Of a stretch of DNA of 57,001 bases, positions 46,582 through 55,108 are shown piece after piece. The DNA comes from Bacillota bacterium (GTDB lineage Bacteria > Bacillota_I > Bacilli_A > Izemoplasmatales > UBA1188). Both the position numbers and the translations under genes were made by a program. Position 1 is the first letter of the stretch. Every line of letters begins with the position of its first letter. A model generated the notes under the pieces. That model did no database searches, was not told the origin of the DNA, and saw only the letters and a list, made by a program, of their open reading frames with translations. The stretch covers positions 1 to 57,001 of the forward strand of contig JAEYPN010000007.1 of NCBI GenBank assembly GCA_023410715.1, given 5' to 3'.

Positions 46582-46622
46582 AATTATGAAAAAAATATAT
46601 ACTTTAATAGTGGTGATAAAAA

Positions 46623-47045
46623 ATGTTAATTGAGAAAATTAATGAATCTAACATTGATGAGGTAAAGGATTTTTTAAAAAGAATTCCTTCGTTAAGAGAC
46701 GTTGAAGATAACATTTTATTGGAGGGAATTCTTTTAAGAGATGAAAAAATTGAAGGAACAATTTCTTTTGAAATGATTGGCAACTACGCGTTAATTCGTT
46801 ATTTTGTTTATAGAAAAGAAATTGATAAAGAATATATTATTAATCTCTTAAATAGTTTACTAAAAAACATTAAAACAAAAGTGTGTGCAATTATTACTAA
46901 AGAGGAATTAATGTCAATCTTCTTGGAATGCGGTTTTAAGAGTGTAAAAAATGAATACGTTTTTATAAATGAGGATTATATTTTTAAGTCAATGAAAGAG
47001 ACTACATTTTTCTTGGTCCATGGTAAAACTATGATAAATGCTTAA
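46623..47045 (+). CDS. Small protein of unknown function, possibly GNAT-fold
   Basis: I do not recognise this 140-residue protein with certainty. It begins MLIEKINESNIDEVKDFL, continues with EGTISFEMIGNYALIRYFVY and ends with FLECGFKSVKNEYVFI. This succession of helix, paired strands and a final CGF strand is reminiscent of GNAT acetyltransferases. The acetyl-CoA pyrophosphate loop (Q/RxxGxG/A) is not visible, so it may be a degenerate member or an unrelated fold. The ribosome binding site is GGTGATAAAA. It lies alone between the tsaC and rpiB units. Confidence 0.55.
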   Translation: MLIEKINESNIDEVKDFLKRIPSLRDVEDNILLEGILLRDEKIEGTISFEMIGNYALIRYFVYRKEIDKEYIINLLNSLLKNIKTKVCAIITKEELMSIFLECGFKSVKNEYVFINEDYIFKSMKETTFFLVHGKTMINA

Positions 47046-47052
47046 TTTTTTA

Positions 47053-47080
47053 TTGAAAAAATAAAATTGTTTGTTATAAT
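47053..47080 (+). promoter_or_regulatory. Promoter of rpiB-upp
   Basis: TTGAAA at 47053-47058 and TATAAT at 47075-47080 with a 16-base spacer, about 40 bases before rpiB. Confidence 0.7.
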
Positions 47081-47121
47081 ATTAGCGATAGAATTTAAAA
47101 TATAAACCTTGGAGGATAACA

Positions 47122-47574
47122 ATGAAAATAGCAATTGGCTCTGATAACGCTGGATACTTGTACAAAGAAGAAATTAAAAAAGTATTAGAAAAAGAAAACT
47201 ACAATGTTATTGATTTAGGGCCTAACGATGACTCTCAAGTAGACTATCCTGACTATGCTTATCAAGTAAGTAAGATGGTACAAAAAGAAGAGAACACGTT
47301 AGGTATTTTAATTTGTGGGACAGGCATTGGCATGTGTATTGCTAGCAACAAAGTAAAAGGAGTAAGAGCTGCACTTGTAACAAGTGAATTTCAAGCTCAA
47401 ATGTCTAAAGAACACAATAATTCAAATATTTTATGCTTAGGCGCGAGAGTAACACCTTTAGAAGATGCCTTAAGATTTGTTAAAATCTGGTTAGGTACAG
47501 AGTATAAGTTTGTAGAAAGACATTCTAGGAGAATAGATGAAATTTCAAGAATTGAGGAAAAAGAATATGAGTAA
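47122..47574 (+). CDS. rpiB: Ribose-5-phosphate isomerase B
   Basis: Interconverts ribulose 5-phosphate and ribose 5-phosphate, 150 residues. The LacAB/RpiB family start MKIAIGSDNAGYLYKE and the phosphate/catalytic loop GILICGTGIGMCIASNKVKGVRA, with its Cys, are present, as is SNILCLGAR. RpiB, galactose-6-phosphate isomerase and allose-6-phosphate isomerase are related, but pairing with upp favours the ribose enzyme. The ribosome binding site is TGGAGG. upp starts within its last codons. Confidence 0.92.
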   Translation: MKIAIGSDNAGYLYKEEIKKVLEKENYNVIDLGPNDDSQVDYPDYAYQVSKMVQKEENTLGILICGTGIGMCIASNKVKGVRAALVTSEFQAQMSKEHNNSNILCLGARVTPLEDALRFVKIWLGTEYKFVERHSRRIDEISRIEEKEYE

Positions 47575-48193
47575 AGTCGTAGTATTTAACCACCCACTAA
47601 TTGATCACAAGATGGCAAAAATTAGAAATAAAGAAACAGATACAAAAACATTTAGGGAAAACGTAAGTGAGATTGGTGAATTAATCACTTATGAAATAAC
47701 AAGAGATTTACAAACTAAAGAGATTGAAGTTGAAACACCTATTTGTAAAACAACATGTAGAGTTCTTGCAAAAGAAGTGGTAATTGTTCCAATTTTAAGA
47801 GCAGGTTTAGGCATGGTTGATGGTATTCAATCAATAATTCCAACGGCTAAAATTGGACATGTTGGGATGTATCGTGATGAAGTAACTCTTGAACCAAAAG
47901 AATATTATGAAAAATTTCCTAAAGAAATTGTTGATGCAACAGTTTTAGTTGTTGATCCAATGCTTGCTACTGGTGGCTCTGCATCACATGCAATAACCGT
48001 TGTTAAAAGAAGAGGCGCTAAGGATATTCGCTATATTGGCTTAGTTGGTTGTCCTGAAGGAGTTAGAAGACTTCAACAAGATCATCCTGATGTTGATATC
48101 TATTTAGCAGTAATGGATAAAGAATTAAATGAAAATGGTTATATCGTTCCAGGTCTTGGAGACTGTGGTGACCGGTTGTTTGGAACAAAATAA
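47567..48193 (+). CDS. upp: Uracil phosphoribosyltransferase
   Basis: Makes UMP from uracil and PRPP in pyrimidine salvage. I start it at ATG 47567 (MSKVVVFNHPLIDHKM), overlapping the rpiB stop by 8 bases, which gives the usual 208 residues. The PRPP loop is VLVVDPMLATGGSA and the uracil-binding end is YIVPGLGDCGDR. RpiB can supply ribose 5-phosphate for PRPP, so the pair links sugar and base salvage. The broken nucleoside phosphorylase at 24.9 kb would once have fed the same pathway. Confidence 0.95.
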   Translation: MSKVVVFNHPLIDHKMAKIRNKETDTKTFRENVSEIGELITYEITRDLQTKEIEVETPICKTTCRVLAKEVVIVPILRAGLGMVDGIQSIIPTAKIGHVGMYRDEVTLEPKEYYEKFPKEIVDATVLVVDPMLATGGSASHAITVVKRRGAKDIRYIGLVGCPEGVRRLQQDHPDVDIYLAVMDKELNENGYIVPGLGDCGDRLFGTK

Positions 48194-48210
48194 GGCTTTA
48201 TTTAATTTAA

Positions 48211-48711
48211 ATGAAAACTAAAGATATTACCGTAATGGCTTTCTTTTTAAGTATAACTATTGTTTTAGAAAAGGTATTAGAAGTGCTCCCTAACGTTCAA
48301 CTAACAGCCTTCTTAATTCTCTTATTTACAACTTTATATTCATTTAAAAGGAGCTTATTATTCATTTTTCTTTATGTAGTTTTAGATATACTTATTTCTG
48401 GATATTTTAATCCTTTATTTGCTTTATCAATGTATTTTGGTTGGATATGGATACCTGTTATATACAATTTCATTTTACATCGTAAAAACAATATATTTAT
48501 ATTAGCTATTTTTATGCTTTTGTTTGGTTTTATTTATGGATGGACTTATATTCCAGCAAATATTATAACAAATGGAATTAATGTTTTATGGCCTTATATT
48601 TTAGCGGATTTACCATATGATATAATTATGGGATTATCAAGTGCATTATCAACGTTGATTTTATTTATTCCTTTATATAAGACATTAAATGGCATGGAAA
48701 TTGATGCTTAG
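48211..48711 (+). CDS. Putative ECF transporter substrate-binding (S) component
   Basis: Membrane protein of 166 residues with about five to six hydrophobic segments. The pattern MAFFLSITIVLEKVLEVLP at the start and ILADLPYDIIMGLSSALSTL near the end resembles S components of energy-coupling factor vitamin transporters. The substrate cannot be told. Its place 17 bases after upp may be chance, but a nucleobase-related or vitamin substrate is possible. There is no clear Shine-Dalgarno, so it may depend on translation of upp. Confidence 0.6.
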   Translation: MKTKDITVMAFFLSITIVLEKVLEVLPNVQLTAFLILLFTTLYSFKRSLLFIFLYVVLDILISGYFNPLFALSMYFGWIWIPVIYNFILHRKNNIFILAIFMLLFGFIYGWTYIPANIITNGINVLWPYILADLPYDIIMGLSSALSTLILFIPLYKTLNGMEIDA

Positions 48712-48793
48712 ACAAATAAATTATTGTTTTAAATAAAAATGTCTATATAAATTATGAAATATTTATGATTTTAGTAATATATACAAATATTTC

Positions 48794-48822
48794 TTGCAAA
48801 GTATTAAATTAAATGGTAAAAT
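48794..48822 (+). promoter_or_regulatory. Promoter of rpsB
   Basis: TTGCAA at 48794-48799 and TAAAAT at 48817-48822 with a 17-base spacer and TGG before the -10, as at 25622 and 56880. Confidence 0.75.
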
Positions 48823-48828
48823 AGTATA

Positions 48829-48935
48829 GCCTAAAAAATACACACACTGTGGAGCAATAGCCATGAGCCAGGTAAACTCTGGTGGTAACAAGCGATGAAA
48901 CAAGTGGAGGCAAAATCAAAACAAGGAGGAAATAA
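48829..48935 (+). promoter_or_regulatory. Structured 5' leader of rpsB
   Basis: The roughly 105-base leader is noticeably less AT-rich than other intergenic DNA. It contains nested inverted repeats: CACT near 48844 with AGTG near 48903, GCC near 48860 with GGC near 48909, and a small hairpin CCAG with CTGG inside. Ribosomal protein genes are often autoregulated by such leaders, so binding of S2 is a reasonable guess. No Rfam family is claimed. Confidence 0.5.
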
Positions 48936-48938
48936 ACA

Positions 48939-49952
48939 ATGGGCGTTATTTCAATGAAACATTTATTAGAAGCTGGAGTTCATTTTGGACATCAAACACG
49001 TCGCTGGAACCCTAAGATGGGAAAATATATTTTTACAGCACGCCAAGGTATCCATATCATTGACTTACAAAAAACTTCTGATTGTATCGATATAGCTTAT
49101 AAGGCATTAGGCGAAATCGGTAAAGATGGTGGCAAGGTTTTATTTATCGGGACTAAAAAACAGTCTCAAGAAGTAGTAAAAGAAGAAGCAGTAAGAGCAG
49201 GACAATTCTATGTTGATAAGAGATGGTTAGGTGGAACATTAACTAACTTCAAAACTATCAAAAAGAGCATCAAGAAACTTATGGATTACTATAAGATGGA
49301 AAAGGATGGTACTTTTAACGTTCTTCCTAAGAAAGAAGTAATTAAGATCCGTAAAGAAATGGATCGTTTAGAAAAATTCTTAGGTGGTATCTTAGAAATG
49401 AAAGATCTTCCTAAAGCAATCTTTATTATTGATCCAAGAAAAGAAAAAAATGCTATATTAGAAGCACGTAAATTAGGTATTCCAGTATTTGGTATTGTTG
49501 ATACTAACTGTGATCCAGATGACGTTGATTTCGTTATCCCAGCTAATGACGACGCTTTAAGAGCTGTTAAATTAATCGTAGCTAAAATGGCTGATGCATT
49601 AATTGAAGTAAATAATGGTGAAATTTTAACTAGCGAAACTGAAAATGAAGAATTAAAACCAGAAGAAGTTCTTGAAGAATTAAAAAAAGTTGAAGTTGTC
49701 GAAAAAGTTGCTCATGGCAAAGATAAAAAACCTGCAAAGCCTGAAAGAAAAGCTGCTGAAAAAGTAGTTGAAAAGGTTGAAGAAGTTAAAGAAACTAAAG
49801 TTGAAGAAACAAAAGTTGAAACTCCTAAAGAAGAACCTGTATTAGTTTTAGCTAACTTAAAAGTAGCTGAATTAAGAGCCTTAGCTAAAGATAAAGGCGT
49901 AAAAGGTTATTCAACTATGGTAAAAGCTGACTTAATTGAAGCTTTAAAATAA
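48939..49952 (+). CDS. rpsB: Ribosomal protein uS2 with a SAP-like C-terminal extension
   Basis: Protein of the 30S subunit, 337 residues against about 230-260 usually. The core (about 1-225) begins MGVISMKHLLEAGVHFGHQTRRWNP and includes IIDLQKT and GIVDTNCDPD. A Lys/Glu-rich linker follows, then residues about 300-337 (LKVAELRALAKDKGVKGYST, ending in LIEAL) match the two-helix SAP/Rho-N pattern of nucleic-acid binding. AAGGAGG is placed well before ATG 48939. It has its own promoter, leader and terminator. Confidence 0.93.
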   Translation: MGVISMKHLLEAGVHFGHQTRRWNPKMGKYIFTARQGIHIIDLQKTSDCIDIAYKALGEIGKDGGKVLFIGTKKQSQEVVKEEAVRAGQFYVDKRWLGGTLTNFKTIKKSIKKLMDYYKMEKDGTFNVLPKKEVIKIRKEMDRLEKFLGGILEMKDLPKAIFIIDPRKEKNAILEARKLGIPVFGIVDTNCDPDDVDFVIPANDDALRAVKLIVAKMADALIEVNNGEILTSETENEELKPEEVLEELKKVEVVEKVAHGKDKKPAKPERKAAEKVVEKVEEVKETKVEETKVETPKEEPVLVLANLKVAELRALAKDKGVKGYSTMVKADLIEALK

Positions 49953-49962
49953 GTTAAATTTT

Positions 49963-49986
49963 AAGGAGATTAACATCTCCTTTTTT
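49963..49986 (+). terminator. Intrinsic terminator after rpsB
   Basis: AAGGAGAT (49963-49970) pairs with ATCTCCTT (49975-49982) around a 4-base loop, followed by T. Confidence 0.9.
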
Positions 49987-50008
49987 AAAGAAAAATTATT
50001 AATAATCG

Positions 50009-50037
50009 TTGTATAACAAATGATTATATGATATTAT
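50009..50037 (+). promoter_or_regulatory. Promoter of tsf
   Basis: TTGTAT at 50009-50014 and TATTAT at 50032-50037 with a 17-base spacer, after the rpsB terminator. Confidence 0.55.
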
Positions 50038-50066
50038 ATTATTAGAAAAAAATGGAGGTTAAACCT

Positions 50067-50951
50067 ATGGGAATTACTGCCGAAATGGTGAAGGAATTAA
50101 GAGACAAAACTGGCGCTGGTATGATGGACTGTAAAAAAGCGTTAGTAGCTAATGATGCTGATATGGAAAAATCAGTTGAATGGCTAAGAGAAAAAGGAAT
50201 TGCAAAAGCTGAAAAGAAAGTTTCAAGAATTGCAGCTGAAGGTCTAGGAGAAATCGTGATTTCTGGTAATAAAGCTGTTGTTTATGAATTAAACTGTGAA
50301 ACAGACTTTGTTGCTAAAAATGATATTTTTAAAGAATTATTAGAAAAAATTGGTAATGCATTGGTAGCAAGTGATGCAACTTGTACTGATTGTGCATTAG
50401 AATTAAATGTTGAAGGAAAAACAATTTCTGAATTATTACTTGAATCAACCGCAAAAATTGGCGAAAAACTTACACTTCGTAATGTTAAAGTTTTTACTAA
50501 AAATGATAACCAAGTATTTGGTTCATATAAACATAATGGTGGAAAAATTGTTGTTTTAACAATTGCTAATGGTAATGATCAAAGTGTAGCAAAAGATATT
50601 GCTATGCATGTTGCTGCATTAGATCCTCAATACTTAGATCAAACTAAGATATCTGCTGATTTTATTGAACATGAAAAAGATATTTTGATTAAAGAAACTC
50701 AAAATGATCCTAAGGCACAAGGTAAACCACTTGAAATTATTGAAAAAATGGTTGCTGGACGTTTAAATAAAAATTTAAAAGAAATGTGCTTAGTAAATCA
50801 ACTTTTTGTTAAAAATCCAGAACAAACCGTTGAACAATTCCTACAATCTAAAAAGATGTCACTAGATTCTTTTTATCGTCTTGTTGTTGGACAAGGTATT
50901 GAAAAAAAAGAAGTAGATTTTGTTACTGAAGTAATGTCACAAATAAAATAA
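50067..50951 (+). CDS. tsf: Translation elongation factor Ts
   Basis: Nucleotide exchange factor for EF-Tu, 294 residues. I start it at ATG 50067 (MGITAEMVKELRDKTGAGMM), since the ATG at 50052 overlaps the ribosome binding site GGAGGT. The N-terminal UBA-like domain is followed by the EF-Tu contact motif TDFVAKND and two core subdomains. Its end (FYRLVVGQGIEKKE) is typical. A terminator separates it from pyrH. Confidence 0.95.
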   Translation: MGITAEMVKELRDKTGAGMMDCKKALVANDADMEKSVEWLREKGIAKAEKKVSRIAAEGLGEIVISGNKAVVYELNCETDFVAKNDIFKELLEKIGNALVASDATCTDCALELNVEGKTISELLLESTAKIGEKLTLRNVKVFTKNDNQVFGSYKHNGGKIVVLTIANGNDQSVAKDIAMHVAALDPQYLDQTKISADFIEHEKDILIKETQNDPKAQGKPLEIIEKMVAGRLNKNLKEMCLVNQLFVKNPEQTVEQFLQSKKMSLDSFYRLVVGQGIEKKEVDFVTEVMSQIK

Positions 50952-50984
50952 AAAAATATGGACACTTTGTTGTGCCCATTTTTT
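50952..50984 (+). terminator. Intrinsic terminator after tsf
   Basis: ATGG-A-CAC (50958-50965) pairs with GTG-C-CCAT (50972-50979) with one mismatch, flanked by A and T runs. Confidence 0.75.
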
Positions 50985-51001
50985 GAAAGTAGGGAGAAAA
51001 T

Positions 51002-51715
51002 ATGAAGCGTGTAATTATTAAACTAAGCGGGGAAGCCTTTGGTGGTGAATCTGGCGTTGGAATTAATCCAATTGTTGTAGATAAAATTGCCAGAGAGATT
51101 AAAGATGCATATGATACAGGTGATGTAGAAATCGGTATTGTTGTTGGCGGAGGAAACATTTTCAGAGGCAAAATCGCTAGTGAAATGGGAATGGAAAGAT
51201 CAAGCTCAGATTATATGGGTATGATTGGAACAATTATTAATGCTTTGGCTTTACAAACATCACTTGAATCACTTGGTATAGAAACAAGAACGATGACGTC
51301 GTTAAATATCCCTCAAGTTGCAGAACCATATATTAGAAGAAAAGCTATTAGTCATTTAAATAAAGGTTATGTCGTTATTTTTGGTGGCGGTACTGGAAAT
51401 CCATATTTTAGTACTGATACAACAGCAGCTTTAAGAGCCGCTGAAATAGGTGCTGATATTATCTATATGGCCAAAAATGGAACTGATGGAGTATATGATA
51501 AAGATCCTAAAAAATTTAAGGATGCCAAAAAAATACCACATATAACTCATCAGGAATTATTAGAATTAAAGCTACAAGTTATGGATGCTACAGCAGCGGC
51601 TTTATGTAGTGACAATAATATTGATATAAATGTTTTTGATATGAATCAACCTGGGAATATCAAAAGAGCAATCCAAGGAGAAAATATCGGAACATTAGTA
51701 AAGAAAGAATTTTAG
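51002..51715 (+). CDS. pyrH: Uridylate kinase
   Basis: Phosphorylates UMP to UDP, 237 residues, of the amino acid kinase fold. KRVIIKLSGEAFGG, VVGGGNIFRG, FGGGTGNPYFSTDT and ADIIYMAKNGTDGVYDKDP are the phosphate- and UMP-binding motifs. It acts just after upp in pyrimidine salvage. The ribosome binding site is GGGAGA. It is followed 9 bases later by frr, the standard order tsf-pyrH-frr. Confidence 0.95.
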   Translation: MKRVIIKLSGEAFGGESGVGINPIVVDKIAREIKDAYDTGDVEIGIVVGGGNIFRGKIASEMGMERSSSDYMGMIGTIINALALQTSLESLGIETRTMTSLNIPQVAEPYIRRKAISHLNKGYVVIFGGGTGNPYFSTDTTAALRAAEIGADIIYMAKNGTDGVYDKDPKKFKDAKKIPHITHQELLELKLQVMDATAAALCSDNNIDINVFDMNQPGNIKRAIQGENIGTLVKKEF

Positions 51716-51724
51716 GAGGAGAAT

Positions 51725-52282
51725 ATGCCAGATACAATTTTATTAAATGCTGAAGAAAAGATGCAAAAAACGATTGAGGTTTTAAAAAAGGAATTTGCAA
51801 AACTAAGAACAGGAAGAGCAAATCCAAAAATGTTTGAAGAGGTAAAAGTTGAGTATTATGGTGTTCCAACACCAATTAATCAAGTTTGTAACGTTTCAGT
51901 TCCTGAAGCTAATCAAATCTATATTAAACCTTATGACAGAAGCATTTTAGCAGGAATTGAAAAAGCTATTTTTGCAGCAAACTTAGGCTTTACACCTGCC
52001 AATGATGGCGTAGGTATCAGAATTGTTTTACCATCTATGACTGAAGAGAGAAGAAAAGAAACAGTTAAAGAACTTAAGAAACAAGCTGAAGAAGGTAGAA
52101 TTGCTGTCAGAAATATTCGTAAGGATGCTAATGCTGATTTACACAAACTTCAAAAAGAAAAATTGATTAGTGAAGATGAAGAAGAAGTATATTTAGAAGA
52201 AATTCAAAAAATAACAGACAAATTTATCGAACTTATTGAAAAAGAAACAAGTGCTAAAGAAGCAGACATTATGAAAATCTAG
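51725..52282 (+). CDS. frr: Ribosome recycling factor
   Basis: With EF-G it splits the post-termination ribosome, 185 residues. LRTGRANPKMFEEVKVEYYG and the long three-helix bundle with RRKETVKELKKQAEEG and VRNIRKDANADL are typical. AGGAGGAGA sits at good distance from the ATG. A strong terminator follows. Confidence 0.96.
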   Translation: MPDTILLNAEEKMQKTIEVLKKEFAKLRTGRANPKMFEEVKVEYYGVPTPINQVCNVSVPEANQIYIKPYDRSILAGIEKAIFAANLGFTPANDGVGIRIVLPSMTEERRKETVKELKKQAEEGRIAVRNIRKDANADLHKLQKEKLISEDEEEVYLEEIQKITDKFIELIEKETSAKEADIMKI

Positions 52283-52288
52283 TAAAAT

Positions 52289-52315
52289 ACACCTTATTTA
52301 TAAGGTGTTTTTATT
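52289..52315 (+). terminator. Intrinsic terminator after frr
   Basis: ACACCTTA (52289-52296) pairs with TAAGGTGT (52301-52308) around TTTA, followed by TTTTATTT. Confidence 0.92.
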
Positions 52316-52425
52316 TTCACTTTTATTTTTTTATATCTTAATTTTATATTTTTTTGTGAAGTATAATGTTTATTATGGTAAATATTATTTGTTTGTAGTA
52401 TAATTTGATTATTGGATGTGATGTT

Positions 52426-53145
52426 ATGAAAATTGATTTAAATAATATTCCGGCGCATATTGCGATAATCCTAGATGGAAATGGAAGATGGGCTAAAAAA
52501 AGAGGATTGCCAAGAACAGTTGGTCATAGAGCTGGAACTTTAAATATAAGAAAAATCACCTTAGCTGCTAAGGAAATTGGTATTAAAGTCTTAAGTGTAT
52601 ATGCTTTTAGTACAGAAAATTGGAAAAGACCAAAAGATGAAGTAAATTATCTAATGAGTCTTCCAAAAGAATTTGAAAGACAATTTGCTGATGATTTTAG
52701 AAATGCTGATGTAAAAGTGATATTTACAGGTAGGAAAGATCGCTTTTCTAAAGAAAATCAGGAAATAATTAAAAGAATCATGAATAATTCTAAGGATCGT
52801 ACGGGAATTACTTTAAATATTTGTTTTGATTATGGTTCTTATGATGAAATTACAACCGCGGTAAAAAATATTGCTAGAGAAGTAAAAAATAATGAGTTAA
52901 TAATTGAAAATATTACACCTGATGTTATTTCTAGTCATTTATTTACTAAAGATTTACCACAACTTGATTTGTTAATTAGAACATCAGGAGAAGAAAGATT
53001 GAGTAATTTTATGCTTTGGCAGTTAGCTTATAGTGAATTATATTTTACCAAAGTCCACTGGCCAAGTTTTAATAAAAAATGTATGATTAAAGCGATTAAA
53101 AACTATCAAAAAAGAAATCGTCGATTTGGAGGACTTAAAAAATGA
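52426..53145 (+). CDS. uppS: Undecaprenyl diphosphate synthase
   Basis: Cis-prenyltransferase that makes the C55 lipid carrier for cell-wall and surface-glycan building blocks, 239 residues. IAIILDGNGRWAKKRGLPR holds the catalytic Asp and the diphosphate-binding Arg; SVYAFSTENWKRP is also conserved. The usual RTSGExRLSNF appears as RTSGEERLSNF. I start it at ATG 52426; a TATAAT lies at 52399-52404. It ends in TGA overlapping the cdsA ATG. It suggests a lineage that may still make an undecaprenyl-linked envelope polymer. Confidence 0.93.
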   Translation: MKIDLNNIPAHIAIILDGNGRWAKKRGLPRTVGHRAGTLNIRKITLAAKEIGIKVLSVYAFSTENWKRPKDEVNYLMSLPKEFERQFADDFRNADVKVIFTGRKDRFSKENQEIIKRIMNNSKDRTGITLNICFDYGSYDEITTAVKNIAREVKNNELIIENITPDVISSHLFTKDLPQLDLLIRTSGEERLSNFMLWQLAYSELYFTKVHWPSFNKKCMIKAIKNYQKRNRRFGGLKK

Positions 53146-53963
53146 AAAAAAGAACAATTACAGGAATTCTTTTGGCCGTCATTTTGTTACCAATAGTATA
53201 CTTTGGTGGTTTAGTATTTGAAATATTATGTGGTTTAGCTACACTTTGTGCAGCTTATGAACTAAGAAAAATGTTTTATGCACGTAAACTTAAAAACTGG
53301 AAGTTTGCTGATTTTCTAAATGTTTTTTTATCGGTAGTAACTTATTTTGTAATTTTATATCAAAGTCTAACTAATAAATATATTTTAACTTTATTTTTAT
53401 TATTGGGTTTATTTTTAGTAGCTGGTTTACTGTTAGTATTTGATAAAGAGTTTAAAGGTGATGATTTTGGTCGCTATTTAATCACGATTTTTTATTCATC
53501 AGTTGGCTTTTCAAGTATTGCAATCTTAAGAAATAAAGGATTAATGGTGATTTTAGCTTTAATTTTAATTGCAACCATGACAGATATTTTTGCATATATA
53601 ATTGGAGTTTCTTTTGGAAAACATAAGTTATGCCCAGAAATTTCTCCCAAAAAATCAGTTGAAGGGGCGATTGGTGGATTATTTTTTGGTGGTATCACTG
53701 GCGGACTAGTAATGTTTTTAACTAGTTTTAAGGATGAAATTGGTTTTCATCTTAATCCATTAATATGGATTTTAGTTGCATTTACTTTATCTATCTTAGG
53801 ACAAATTGGCGATTTAGTAGCTTCAAAACTAAAAAGAACTTATGATATTAAAGATTTTTCAAATATTTTTCCTGGCCACGGGGGAATATTAGATCGTTTT
53901 GATTCTTTAATTTTTATTGCATGTTCCTTGTATTTTATTGTTATTTGGGTAGAAATGTTATGA
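53142..53963 (+). CDS. cdsA: Phosphatidate cytidylyltransferase
   Basis: Makes CDP-diacylglycerol from phosphatidate and CTP, 273 residues with about eight membrane segments. The signature region near the C-terminus reads LKRTYDIKDFSNIFPGHGGI followed by LDRFDS. CPEISPKKSVEGAIGG is also conserved. Its ATG overlaps the uppS stop (ATGA) and its stop overlaps the dxr start in the same way, so the block is tightly coupled. Confidence 0.94.
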   Translation: MKKRTITGILLAVILLPIVYFGGLVFEILCGLATLCAAYELRKMFYARKLKNWKFADFLNVFLSVVTYFVILYQSLTNKYILTLFLLLGLFLVAGLLLVFDKEFKGDDFGRYLITIFYSSVGFSSIAILRNKGLMVILALILIATMTDIFAYIIGVSFGKHKLCPEISPKKSVEGAIGGLFFGGITGGLVMFLTSFKDEIGFHLNPLIWILVAFTLSILGQIGDLVASKLKRTYDIKDFSNIFPGHGGILDRFDSLIFIACSLYFIVIWVEML

Positions 53964-55108
53964 AAAATATTTATTTATTAGGTGCTACGGGTTCAATTGG
54001 GACACAAACCTTAGAAATAATAAAAAAACACCCGAAATTATATAAAATTATCACAATTACTGGTTATAATAATCTTAACCGGTTAATGGAAATAACTAAA
54101 GAATTTAAACCTCTATTTGTAGGTTTAAAGGATGAAGAAAGCGAGATAGCTTTTAAAAAAGTTTTTAAAGACGTTGAAACTGGTGTTGGTGAAGAAGGAT
54201 TAATTAAAGCTGCAACCTACAATAGTAATGATGAAAATGGTTATTTATTAAATGCTTTGGTTGGCAGTATTGGTTTACTTCCTACCGTTGAAGCTATTAA
54301 GATTAAAAGAAATGTTTTATTAGCCAATAAAGAAACGCTTGTAATTGCGGGCGATAATGTTATGGCCCTAGCTAAAGAAAAGAATGTAAAGATTTTTCCA
54401 ATAGATAGTGAACATTCAGCGATTTTTCAAGCTTTAAGGGTTGGATCGAAAAAAAATCTTAAAAGAATAATTATTACTGCCAGTGGTGGTGCTTTTAGAG
54501 ATTATAATAAAGAAGATCTAAAAAATGTAAAACCAGCTGATGCTTTAAAACATCCTAACTGGACAATGGGGAGTAAAATTACGATTGATTCTGCGACAAT
54601 GATGAATAAAGGCTTTGAGGTCATTGAAGCCCATCATCTATTTAATATTCCATATAATAGGATTGAGACAATAATTCATAAGGAAAGTATAATTCATTCG
54701 ATCGTCGAATATAGTGATACTAGCATGGTGGCCATCATGAATGATCACTCAATGATTGTGCCAATAAGTTATGCGTTAAGCTATCCTAAAAGAATTAAAA
54801 TGAATATAAATAGTCTGTCTTTAGAAAATTTAGGAACTTTAAATTTTGCTAAAATGGATATAGAAAAATATGATTGTTTAAGACTAGCATATAAAGCAAT
54901 TAAAATGGGCGGATTAGCTTTTGCCACATTGAATGCAGCAAACGAAGTAGCTGTCCATCTGTTTTTAAATAATAAGATTGCCTTTTTAGATATTCCAAAG
55001 ATTATTGAAAAGGAACTTGATGAATTAGAAAACATTGAAAAGCCAACTATTAGTGAAATAATAGCTTGCGACAAGAAAGTAAAGATGAAATTAGGAGGAA
55101 CTTTATGA
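53960..55108 (+). CDS. dxr: 1-deoxy-D-xylulose 5-phosphate reductoisomerase
   Basis: Second step of the MEP isoprenoid pathway, NADPH-dependent, 382 residues. I start it at ATG 53960 (MKNIYLLGATGSIG), overlapping the cdsA stop. The NADPH loop GATGSIGTQT, LANKETLVIAG, the metal-binding DSEHSAIFQ and NHPNWTMG-like KHPNWTMGSKITIDSATMM are present. The isoprenoid product feeds UppS upstream. Its TGA stop overlaps the rseP ATG. Confidence 0.95.
   Translation: MKNIYLLGATGSIGTQTLEIIKKHPKLYKIITITGYNNLNRLMEITKEFKPLFVGLKDEESEIAFKKVFKDVETGVGEEGLIKAATYNSNDENGYLLNALVGSIGLLPTVEAIKIKRNVLLANKETLVIAGDNVMALAKEKNVKIFPIDSEHSAIFQALRVGSKKNLKRIIITASGGAFRDYNKEDLKNVKPADALKHPNWTMGSKITIDSATMMNKGFEVIEAHHLFNIPYNRIETIIHKESIIHSIVEYSDTSMVAIMNDHSMIVPISYALSYPKRIKMNINSLSLENLGTLNFAKMDIEKYDCLRLAYKAIKMGGLAFATLNAANEVAVHLFLNNKIAFLDIPKIIEKELDELENIEKPTISEIIACDKKVKMKLGGTL

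Noticed and set aside
50052..50066. Upstream ATG 50052 for tsf
   Set aside because: It overlaps the GGAGGT of the true start, and EF-Ts proteins begin at the MGITAEMV position.
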